From Lactifluus volemus (taxonomy: Eukaryota > Basidiomycota > Agaricomycetes > Russulales > Russulaceae), in contig WTXI01000030.1 of the NCBI GenBank assembly GCA_022376515.1, positions 62,001 to 126,000 on the forward strand: a stretch of DNA of 64,000 nucleotides, read 5' to 3'. How positions within the stretch are numbered: position 1 is the stretch's first letter; each line of letters begins with the position of its first letter. Positions 48,301 to 58,700 of this stretch are shown here, piece after piece. The position numbers and the translations under genes are program-made. The notes under the pieces are model-generated. The model had not been told where the DNA came from. It saw only the letters and a list, made by a program, of their open reading frames with translations, and ran no database searches.

Positions 48301-50627
48301 GTGAACGATGGATCCGCGTTCGTGCGGTACTTTGGGATGGCCATGGCAAGGAGCGCTCCACATATCTATATCTCGGCACTACCTTTCACACCAAGCTCCT
48401 CTCACATTTCAATCATTATCGTCACCTATTTCCTCGGACATTATTCCTGGAACGCGGGAGGTTGTCTCATTGGCCAGCATTAGAAATGACGATCCAAGCA
48501 CATGAAGGATCAGTCTACTCTGTTGCATTCTCCCCGGATGGACAGCACGTTGCCTCAGCGTCGGAAGATCACACTATTCGCATGTGGAATGCCACAACGG
48601 GGGAGTTGGTAGCAGCATTTACTGGGCACACCGACGAGGTCAATTGCGTTGCATTCTCTTTGGATGGGCAGCACATCGCCTCGGCTTCAGACGATTGCAC
48701 GATTCGCGTGTGGGATGCTGCTACAGCAGAAGTCGTGGTTGGTCCATGTACTGGACACACCGATGCGGTCAACTCTGTTGCATTCTCGCAGGACGGGAGG
48801 CGCATCGCGTCGGGTTCATCTGATCACACGATTCGTGTATGGGATGCTGCAATAGGGGAGGCTGTAGCAGGCCCATTTATTGGACACACCGATCTGGTCC
48901 CATCTGTGGCATTCTCACCGGACGGTCAGCGCATTGCCTCGGCCTCGTTGGATCGCACAATTCGCGTGTGGGATTCCACAACAGGAGATGTTGTAATGGG
49001 CCCATTTACTGCACATACCGACGATGTCATCTCCGTTGCATTCTCACCAGACGGAAGACGTATCGCGTCGGCCTCGGATGATAACAGTATTTACGTGTGG
49101 GACGCCACGACAGGAGCGATCGTGGCAAGCATTGTTACTGGAGCCGGTCCGTTCTTTTCAGTTGCATTCTCTCCGGACGGGCAGCGAGTTGCCTCAGCGT
49201 CAGCCGATCATTCGATTTGTGTGCACGATGCTGCAACGGGAAATATCGTGGCCGGTCCATTTACTACACATGCTCTTACTGTCTATTCTGTTGCCTTCTC
49301 ACCAGACGGGCAACGTATTGCCTCTGCCTCGAAGGATCGTACGATTCGCTTGTGGGGTGTCGCAACAGAAGAAGCTGTCACATCGTTTACTGGACACTCC
49401 AATTGGGTCGTTTCCGTTACATTCTCACCCGACGGCCAGCGCATCGCCTCGGCCTCTATAGATCACACAATTTGCGTATGGGATGCCACAACAGGAGAAG
49501 TCGTCGCGTCTGTTAAACAGGCCAATTGGGTTTACTCTGTTGCATTCTCTCCAGATGGGCGATATATCGCTTCGGCCTCGGGGGATCGCACAATTCGCGT
49601 GTGGAATTCTTCCACAGGCAAGGCGGTAGCAGGCCCTTTTACTGGACACACTGATATAGTCGTTTCTGTTGCACACTCTCCTGACGGACAGCATATCGCC
49701 TCGGGTTCATTTGATCACACGATTCGCATCTGGGATGCTGCAACTGGAGAGGTTGTAATAAGCCCACTTATTGAACACACCGGTCCCGTTCACTCCGTTG
49801 TATTCTCGCCGGACGGGAAATGGATTGCCTCTGGTCTAGATGATCACACAGTTCGCGTGTGGAATGCCGGAACGGGAGAGGCAGTAGCAGGTCCATTTAC
49901 TGGACATACTGATATCGTCAACTCTGTTGCATTCTCGCCTGACGGGCGACGTATCGCCTCGGGTTCAGAAGATTGCATGATTTGCGTGTGGGATGCTGCA
50001 ACCGGAGACGTTTTAGCGGGTCCATTTATTGGGCACACCGACGAGGTTAACTCTGTGGCATTTTCACCTGACGGGCGACTTATCGCCTCCGCCTCGAAGG
50101 ATTGCACAATACGCGTGTGTGATGCCTCGACAGGAGATGTCAAAGTTGTCCCATTGGCTGGACACAATGGTTACGTCAACTCGGCCGCCTTCTCGCCGGA
50201 CGGGCTGCGCATTGTCTCAGCCTCAGCAGATAACACGATTCGCGTGTGGGATGTCCTAACACGACTGGCAGCAGGCTCATCTGCTGGATCCAAATCGGTC
50301 GAGTCTGTTGCGCTGTCGCCGTCCGGGCAGATCACTTCGGCCTTACAAGATGCCGCAGTTTGTGTGGAGAAGGTCAGAATGGAGGACATCGAGGCGGACG
50401 ACTTTATGAACAAGATTCCGATTGACGATGATGGTTGGATGTGTGGGGAAGGGGGAGAACTTCTTTTATGGATCCCTCATATTCACCGGCCATATTTTCA
50501 GAGAGCTGATACTTTATGGATCGGAGGCAAACATGACACTTTCCTTGATCTAGCAAACTTTGTACACGGATCAGATTGGGCTACGGTATATGATCACAGT
50601 CAATCTAGATGGAATCAGTTGTACTAG
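45312..50627 (+). pseudogene. C2-NACHT-WD40 NOD-like receptor, frame broken as sequenced
   Basis: Fungal NWD proteins of this architecture (HET-E/HET-D type in Podospora) act in non-self recognition and cell death. Exons: 45312-45435, 45491-45644, 45686-45775, 45865-46054, 46110-46160, 46226-46430, 46486-46620, 46680 onward; all phases agree. Exons 1-3 encode a C2-like domain (LQVTVLRACNLPHLG, FFTTVTDGERTWRS, HITISLYARKTMGKD). Then come a helical linker and the NACHT domain with P-loop GLVLLGQAGTGKSS (about 46815-46857), Walker B ILLVIDALDES (about 47120) and TSRPEHG. The WD40 half starts near 48486. Six one-base losses break the frame near 46860, 46936, 47775, 47865, 48068 and 48395; restoring them gives the normal family sequence. 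One intron (48208 to about 48264) lies in the broken part. Either a young pseudogene or a base-calling problem; the WD40 half is unbroken. Confidence 0.8.
48486..50627 (+). CDS. WD40 beta-propeller half of the NLR (open frame)
   Basis: One uninterrupted frame of 713 residues from ATG 48486. It holds fourteen regular WD40 repeats of 42-43 residues (typical unit: GHTDEVNSVAFSPDG, then IASASKDCTIRVWD) and a fifteenth, worn one (VESVALSPSGQ), enough for two seven-bladed propellers. Repeats are nearly alike in their framework and differ mainly at the few residues that line the propeller top, as in fungal NWD receptors where this surface binds ligand. The tail (DDDGWMCGEGGELLLWIP, DLANFVHGSDWA) is the normal end of these proteins. 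As part of the receptor it would be the sensor. Because the NACHT half is frame-broken, it could only be made from this frame alone if transcribed separately, which the sequence does not prove. Confidence 0.85.
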   Translation: MTIQAHEGSVYSVAFSPDGQHVASASEDHTIRMWNATTGELVAAFTGHTDEVNCVAFSLDGQHIASASDDCTIRVWDAATAEVVVGPCTGHTDAVNSVAFSQDGRRIASGSSDHTIRVWDAAIGEAVAGPFIGHTDLVPSVAFSPDGQRIASASLDRTIRVWDSTTGDVVMGPFTAHTDDVISVAFSPDGRRIASASDDNSIYVWDATTGAIVASIVTGAGPFFSVAFSPDGQRVASASADHSICVHDAATGNIVAGPFTTHALTVYSVAFSPDGQRIASASKDRTIRLWGVATEEAVTSFTGHSNWVVSVTFSPDGQRIASASIDHTICVWDATTGEVVASVKQANWVYSVAFSPDGRYIASASGDRTIRVWNSSTGKAVAGPFTGHTDIVVSVAHSPDGQHIASGSFDHTIRIWDAATGEVVISPLIEHTGPVHSVVFSPDGKWIASGLDDHTVRVWNAGTGEAVAGPFTGHTDIVNSVAFSPDGRRIASGSEDCMICVWDAATGDVLAGPFIGHTDEVNSVAFSPDGRLIASASKDCTIRVCDASTGDVKVVPLAGHNGYVNSAAFSPDGLRIVSASADNTIRVWDVLTRLAAGSSAGSKSVESVALSPSGQITSALQDAAVCVEKVRMEDIEADDFMNKIPIDDDGWMCGEGGELLLWIPHIHRPYFQRADTLWIGGKHDTFLDLANFVHGSDWATVYDHSQSRWNQLY

Positions 50628-51052
50628 TACTAGTATTACGTTTTTATTTTATTTTCAGAATACCTGTTCAATCACCAGAGGCGTGAGTGGACACGAAGAC
50701 GATGCCCTCTCACTGGGCGACGCCATTTTTTTTAATCCAGTTTCTATATCGCGGCGTCCTACAAATTCTTCCAATGGTGTCCCTACACAAAATGAAGTGT
50801 GATGGTGGGCTAGAAGTGTTTTTAATGTGGCGAGTTGGGTTGGGTGATGTAGTCTGGGGGGATGGTGTGTGGGGACGGGTGGGGCACATACTTTACGCCG
50901 AGCACACATTTTTTATATGTGAACATGCAGCGTGCTAGACAAATCGGATTTTCTTTTTTAGTAATAAAAAAGGGCGCGGTAAGCGGGGGTCATCTATCCA
51001 GACTTGGGCGACCCCTTCATACAATTCTCTACGCCACCTCCGCTAAGGGCTA
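50628..51052. other. 3' flank of the NLR gene
   Basis: Ordinary sequence between the stop codon and the right inverted repeat, with AT-rich TTACGTTTTTATTTTATTT about 10 bp after the stop. No gene seen. Confidence 0.5.
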
Positions 51053-51377
51053 TCACAAGCTACTAGTAAGAGGGATTGATACGAGGGCAAAGGGAGACAC
51101 ATATCGATACAGTTGTTGAAGTCACGCACGGGATGGTTGACAAGCGATTGCTTCGGAGTCGTCATTGCCCTCCGTTCTTCCTGTCGACCCTAAAGTCAAT
51201 CCTCTCCAACCTTGGAAATGCTAAGCTAAGCACCGAAAACAAGCACATCAAACGAGCAACGACGCATTCACAGTCCGGAAGGGGGCAGTCATTTTCTTCG
51301 CTAAGGCGGCCAATGTCGGGCAAGGACAAGACGGAATCAGGGGGAAAGAAACTTCAACAGGAAAAAAAAACGCTGCA
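51053..51377 (+). repeat. Inverted repeat, right arm
   Basis: Matches the reverse complement of 44771-45095 at about 98%. Just past the arm (51378-51451) the same frame, after allowing for one missing base near 51360, continues as RCTHCNIIIDGLTDDE and ends at a stop. The right arm therefore keeps more of the parent sequence than the left arm does. Confidence 0.9.
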
Positions 51378-52727
51378 CCCATTGCAACATCATAATTGAC
51401 GGCTTGACGGACGATGAGCAAAAGTCGGAGCTTGAAATTCTTGAAAATTGAAGGACCACCGCGACGACGACAACGCCATCAGGCTCTTTGCTCCGCTCCT
51501 GGATCGTTAGTTCTAGGGCGTCCCACACCATGACGTGCAACCGCGCGTGATTCTCACATCTCTTTCCCTTTTCCATCACATCAAAGTCATCCTCGGGGAC
51601 GACAGTTCCATCCCTGCCACCGGCAGTGGTCGACTAAACATACAACTGCGCGCGGACGTCAATCTGTCCTAACGTTTGAAGAGCCAATCTTTATGCTGGG
51701 GAAATCCGCCCCACGATGCAGAAATGAGCCCAGGCGCAGCACACTACCACCACTGTAGCAAAAATCTGCTCGGCCTCACCCACACGGAAGGAACTTTGTG
51801 CATGAGATCGTTGAGACTGCCTAGCTTGTGTGCTCTGCCGTGCTCTCCGTCGTGATGTCGGGAGAAGCACTCACCACCACACATGACTATGCAAATGGAT
51901 CATAGCACGCGAAAGCAAATGCGGATGCATGTGTGGACCGAATATTCCCTTGTCGTACTTCATCCTCCTCCTTCATCTTCGCCTTGGCCCTCTCAGCCTC
52001 TCTTCCTCCAAATATTGACTGAGCGGAACTGGTAAAGCAACGGCCTGTTTATCATTATCCAAACGATTGACCTTTGTGCAGGTCTAGAGGCGCGGCCAGT
52101 ACGGCATCAAACTTACGCGTTCCACTCCATTTTCTTGGTGGTGGCCATAGAGGATGTGCCACCTGGAATTTCGAGAGCGCCGCTGAGAAAGTGGGAGCAT
52201 CATTTGTAGTAAGTGTCGGGCGACCACCCCACTCCATCCACCCCCCCTCCACTCATCAACGCTCACCTCGTCATTGCTCCATTAAAACCTTAGCTCTGAA
52301 GGAAGCATACGCTCCAATGCGCGACTACATCGCAAGGTGAGTGTCCAGAACATCTCTCATGTGCTCTTTCACTGATCCACCACGCAGGAAGTATAGGCAG
52401 CCTCAGGGGTGGTGCATGCCTCCTCGGGAAAATACAAGCCAAGTTGACGCCATTCACTTGTCTCTGTCCTTCAAACTCCGTTCTATGCCTGTGCTGATCC
52501 TTTGATTGCCACCGCGTAAGTTATGTTGCCTTGGTTGCGTGCCTTGGACGTCTAGTTATATTTACCGCCCCGCACTATCATTGAATACAGTAAATGGCGG
52601 ATTTTGTCCAATGCCCTCGGGCTCAGCCCAAATTGTCCACAAGCCAGCATTAAGGGTACTATATGCGGGAAAAATATCTGTCTACGCTATTACCTCGCCT
52701 GGTTTTTACTTCTTGTCCACTTGGCGA
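51378..52727. other. Spacer between the cassette and helicase copy C
   Basis: The first 75 bp continue the protein-like frame of the right repeat arm. Beyond that no gene is recognised; open frames of 60-100 codons lack domains. A TACAGTA heptamer lies at 52586. Confidence 0.45.
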
Positions 52728-55700
52728 TCAGTACCTGTCCCTCCCTTGCAGCTTGATAGGCATAATCCCGTTCCACGCGACTTCAAAGTCATCCGACGGA
52801 GCCTCCGGATCTGAGAACAGTTCGAACAGTTCCCTCGTTTTCATGACCGCGTTTCTTAATGGCTCTAGGTGCCACGTATCGTTCCAGCGATCTTCCAGGT
52901 TTTCTTTTGGGTGTAGATGAGATCCAGGCTCCAGGCTTTTTTGGAGGCGGCACGCCTCGTCAAAGACTTCACTAAGGTACTGTATCAGCCGGTTTCTCGC
53001 TGGTGCATGCTTCATGACAAACCTCATTTGCTTCTGCTGATCAGCAGATCTGGTAATCCTTGAAGAGGAGATTCTGTGCGTTGGGTCGTTGCGATGTTCA
53101 TCGAGACTTGGGCGCGAGTGGCAATCCACCCAAGGCAGAGGAGTAGGTGGGGGACAGGTCCAGGTAGATCTCTCGGTACCTGACGTGCACCGTATTTGCG
53201 GATGCCTTACAGGCACCGAAAAGGCGATTCCGTTCTATATTATGGGGGCTTTCCTCGATGCATTTTGGTGTATGGGGGCGTGGTACTCTTTGGTATATTG
53301 GCGCCTTATCTGCCCTGTCTGTCTCTTCTCTTTTGCCAGTATCAACGGCGTCATTTGTACGATATGCCTCTATCCGTTCGTTCGCACAGGACATACTAGT
53401 ATTGCGCCTGTCGGGGCCATCTGCAGATGAACTGTATCCAACCAGTGTCGTCGCGGAGCCTTCAATTCCTCGTTTGGGTCAATAATAACATCAATCCCAC
53501 TCAGGTGGTGATGATATTGGATGTCCGTGAGGTAGGACTGAAGTAAATTGGGAATAGCTGCCATCTTCTTGAATCTGACTAGGTGCACGCTCGGCGAAGG
53601 TGTACCTGGAACGGAAGAGCTCTCAAAATGGAGCCTGACGAGATAGTCGAAGGGCAACGGTGTAGATCGATAAAGGACTGCCGCTAGACCCGTCCAGTCG
53701 GACGAACTGATAAAGCTGAGGTGTCGGACATCAGTTGATTGTCGACCAATTCTCAAGGGAGGAAATGCTCACCGCCAATGGAAAGCGGTCGACTCGGGAC
53801 ATTGAATTGTTGCGAGAGATCTCATTGTTCGAACAACTCCGTTCCTAAGATTGCTGAAATTCTCACCAACTAACAAGATTTCTTATCAACTTTTGTCATG
53901 CGGGAATTGTGATTACCTACGCAGACAGAGGCATCTGCAACTTTTGTTCGCGACGGACATCAATAGATGCAATGCTTCAGAAGGAAACGTACTTACATGC
54001 GAGCTACACATAGGTCTTGAAGATACCTCCATGGGAGATCCCTTGACCAGTTCGTCACCTTGTTCTTGGGGTCCCGTTGGCCTGTAAGGTGTCAGACAAC
54101 GTTGGTAATGTGACGAGCCGAGCCCACCGAGACTTCTGGGATATTCTATTGTATGCCTCAGATAGTCACCCGTATACATGTCCTTTAAAAGATTTTCGGT
54201 CGTCTGGGCCAGTACCCATAAAGGTGCAAGTCTCCTGTCCTTGAAAGTAATGAAGTCGTTCCACAGCCCTAATATCCAGTTCCGTGGCAAAAGGACACCA
54301 TGCAGACCGTCCTTCTGCCTTGCGGTCATTATGACCAGCCCGAATAACCTTTCCACGATAGTGCAAAGCACTGCAGGATCTATAGGAAGTCGCTCCTGAA
54401 CCAGGTATCTGTCGTTACGAAGTTGTTAATGGCACAGTTTTGGGGTCTGGGAGACAAGCAGCACCTGAAAAACCTGATCCCCTGATCCAAGTGACCGGAA
54501 CCGCTCATGAAGGCCAAAAAGTCATCCAACGCATATCCTGGATTTCCAGAAGGAGGACCAATGACAAGTCGTGGATGCCATTGCTTCCGAGAAGTCGCGG
54601 ATGAAATGCGGCGTAAGCAATCGTCAAAGATGTGACTGTCTTGTCTAAGGCGCCCAAGCGTGAACGCCTTATAGAGGTTCGTGAGAAAGTTGCCCTGGGC
54701 TTCATCTTTGGAAGGATCGAGTTCGTCAAGGACGTCCAACGCCCATCTGTTTACCGTTGAGAGGCCAACCGCAACCTCGGGTATCAAGTCTTCGTTCAAC
54801 GTAGAAATCGAGCCGCCAACATGTAGGAGAGGGTTCAAGGCGTTCTCGAGGGCATTCAGAAGACGTCTGCGTGAAGATATTCAGCTTTGAATGGGAAAAC
54901 ATTAGGGTTGACCCTCACCTTTGACACCTTATTCGGGTACTGACATCTGCAAAACCGAAATGATAGAGGTTGTCGAGGGTCAGTATTTGCAGCAGATAAA
55001 ATCGAGCTCTGCGGTTAAACCAATCTTCATCGAGTTGATGGCAGATTGGACCCGGATGGTCTCCACAACAGGTGCCGTGGAGTGTGTGTGAGATGCATGG
55101 ATCAAACAGAGATAGACGCGATACTACACGATCTTTGTCCTTTATGCGGGACTCAAGGCGTTTTGATAGGAGATGGCAGAATGTTTTTGCAAACACATCT
55201 GTTGGGAGCTCAAGTCGTTCAGACGACTGCGAATGCTCGCTTGTTTGGGTGTGCTTGTGAAGGAATGTTCCTGGCTGAGTCCGAACACCTTTTCCATCCA
55301 CCTTGAACTGGAAGAGAGTGGAGATCGGCAGTGGTTTCCATGTAGCTTGAGGTAGAGTAGTGTCTCTGATCAAGAGGGAATACTCGTAAAACAGTTGCAA
55401 AGAAGATATAATGGCTTCTTGAGAGGACACATCCAGGGCGGAGGACATGTCGTCAAAAATGTAGTCCAGTACCAAAAGTTTGACGGCTTTGTGGGGACTG
55501 TTTCTGCAAAGAACGTGGTAGGAACAAACATTCTGGACGACTGTCGACTTCGCTCCCTGCAAAATAAGCTTAAAAATGGAGATCTACACCTTCCGGTCAG
55601 TGAATTAGCCCACAGAGAGACGGTTCGTCCTACTCACCACCTCCTGATCTCTATTGTTTAATTCTGCAAGCGGGATTGTTTCGAGCAAAGCAAGGATCTT

Positions 55701-58700
55701 GTCAGCCGGAACCTCTGCGTTTTTTGGCCATTTGCGGCAACCGAAGGAGAGATATCGCCATAAGAACTTCCTCTCGATGGCGCTAAAAGCAAGGGCGTCC
55801 AACCTCACTTCACCAATATGTTCAAGAGCTAGGTCGAGTGCTTCCGTCTCGTGTCTTTCGTGCATGTATTGCTTGACAGCGTCGCTGTATTGCCCCCATC
55901 TCGCGAGAAGAATGGCACGAATTACTCCGAGGTTGTGCTTGATAGCAAATTCCATCATTTCTTCATCGTCCTGGAATAGCTCTGCTGCCTTTCTGAAAAA
56001 TCATGAGCTCGGATTCAAGAGTGCATCCTGCGAGACTTACTCAAGCTTTTTAGACTCTAAATACCAATGCCGTGCCGCATTCTTAATGCGCTCTGCTGTA
56101 TTCGAATCTAATTTCTCTCTATGCTCCTTGATAATGGAGACGCCGCTGTCGTGGAGATTGTGTTCAAGACAATATAATGCTGCCTCTTGAAACATGTTCG
56201 CCAACTTCAAAGTTCTCACTGTGGCTTTGCGGGAATCATCCGAATTAGCGTCAGCATAGCATCGTGCTGCGATCGCGTAATGGGATTTCCTTTCCTCGCT
56301 GTTCCTTGCTGTCTCGGCACAGCGTTCGAAGGCATTGGCTGCCACTAAGAAGGCATCATGTCTACCCCTTGTTTTAGACTCAGGGATGTCGCGGGCAACT
56401 TCCCGGTAATGATATGCCTTGGCCATTTCTGTCTTGTAGACATCTCCTGCATTCCCAAAGGCGATGGCAGCTTCCTCGAACACCATGTGACTGAGAAGTC
56501 GATCCCCTTCGTCAGACCACTCTCCGGAGCTTGAGTCGTTGGCAAATGACTCCAGTGGGTTGATGGTAGTGGGCGGCTCAACGATCAAACCACTGCGAAG
56601 TAACCAACGCTAGAACTTACATCAGCATGGCCATAGGGTCAATTTGTGGAACGCGAACCTTAATCGGCTGGCAGGTATGAGAATAATCGACAATCCAGAG
56701 CCTGCGCTTCGCTCTGGTAATGGCAACGTATAAATATTTCAGCTTTGAGGACCAAGAAGTCAGTTCACACATCGGATACCTAAAATGTCGTGCTATCACT
56801 AACCTCGTGGATGAGGGATGCGTGCCGCAGGTTCCCCAGTTTGTTATGGTCATCATCCACCAAATGTCGCCAGAGTTTCACGTCCGCAGATTCTTCGAAA
56901 AAGTTGTAAAGGATGACCTGCACGCTCACGCCATGTAATTAAAAGATCAATACATAGAAGATCTCACTGACATCATCATACTCAAGACCTTTGCTGTCGA
57001 ACAACGCCCTAAAGAAAGTTGAGAAAGCGAAAAAGGGGAACGACAGTTTGACTTGCAGAGTTATGCCGATGTTCCCTATCTCTTTCTTAAACTTTTCACG
57101 GGCGATTTGGTCTCGCAGAATAATGCCTAGTTGCGTAGCAGTGATTACCTAGGCAACTCAAAGCGTATAAAGCGGCGTTGCATACACTGATTATGTCCCA
57201 ACTTCAAATTTTCCCACTGCAGACGACGTTAGTTCAGCTGTGCGCTTTCGGGAGGGGCTCGATCTCGCTCACGTGGCCGAAAGGAAGAAATCACGCTCTT
57301 GAGGAAGAGAACCACCATGGAAGAACTTGGGGAGCTCCTTGCCGACGACTGCTGCCTCTGGCCGCAGATCATCGATTGCGTCTGGAAATCGCCGCAGTAA
57401 CTGAATCACAGCGTTGGCGCATTCGACAATGCCACCATGAGAGCGATAGTTAACGAGGAGCTGAAAACCTTCGGGCAGACGAGGAGGCCCATACAGAGCC
57501 CGTAGCGATCTCTGGAGAAACTGTCAGCTCGAGTTTGAAGGGGTGCATAGCGATTGCATACCTGGTATCTGTAGACGGACGCCCCAAGCTGTTTGAAACT
57601 GAAAGTGCTCCCGATCGATATGGTTTGAGCGGTGTCTCCGGCCCACAAGAAACCGTCGGGATTTCGACATAAGGATATAATCACTATGGTATATATCAAG
57701 ACGCATCCACAAAAATCTGATCCAGAAGCATACATCGAGTATCTATAAGGAGCAAGTCTTGTACTTCATCCACGTAGCTGGTAGCATTTGTCAAGCCATC
57801 TCGAATTAAACGAGTGTTCTTACTCACACAAAGTCAACGAGGACCCCCTTCAGCCCGTTATTCTTGATATTGTTAAGAAGGGTATGCATCCTGAGATTCA
57901 GAGCACGTGGGTCGCAAAATGGATAATATACCTGGCTATGTATGGCTTACCTATCTGCGAGATCGCGCCCACCACGCTTGAGCTTGAGTTTTTGATATGC
58001 CTCGAACAAGGCATAGTCCAACATATGTGTATTCCTGAGATTCTCATATGCTTCTCTGTCGAGAACGGGTTTGGGTAGTCCAGGGATTTCTCGGAACCTT
58101 TAATCGACCTGGAGGAAGGGGACTTCAGAAGCATCAAAAGTGACTGCCAGTGATGATACCGAGAAAATCACTGAATGCCAGAGATGGCGCTGTATAAGGG
58201 GAGGAGTAAGATTACATGAATGATGACTGAGCGGCAAATGCACCAATGCTTTTTGTCAGATGTCGGGGCATGTTAGGCCAATACTCCCTTTTGAAGACAT
58301 CGAAAGTCACCAATCTGTGCGTCTGTACCATTTACTGTGAGATTTTTGGGATCGCGCGCTAGACAGGCCCGCGAAGTGCGTCATGTCAGCTTCTAGCAGG
58401 CTACACAACTATGGACGAAAACAGTGGTTGTCAGTGCCAAAAAAAAAACCCTGTCGCAAAGGTCACACGGACCGTATCCATTGTTACGAACAAAGGGAAA
58501 TGTTCGTCACGGAGCTGGCTATACTTTTCAGGAAGGTCAGGCCTCTTGCCTTCCAAATCGTCCGGATTGAATATTTCCTTCTTCCTGAGGGTATTCCAGC
58601 GTTGGATACGCTCACGGGCATATTGCAGCTCTTCTGGACTGCAGAAAGTGAGTGCAAGAGATTTACGTAGTCTCGCTCAACTTTTTCTGCGAGAAGGCGG

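Larger units (their letters stand above)
44771..51377. mobile_element. Putative cassette: NLR gene between 325-bp inverted repeats
   Basis: The segment is delimited by the inverted repeats and holds a full-length C2-NACHT-WD40 gene. The left edge cuts helicase copy B. I see no transposase, no short terminal inverted repeat beyond the 325-bp arms, and no clear target duplication, so it may be a composite element, a transduplicated block, or simple recombination between two copies of a dispersed repeat. Confidence 0.35.
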
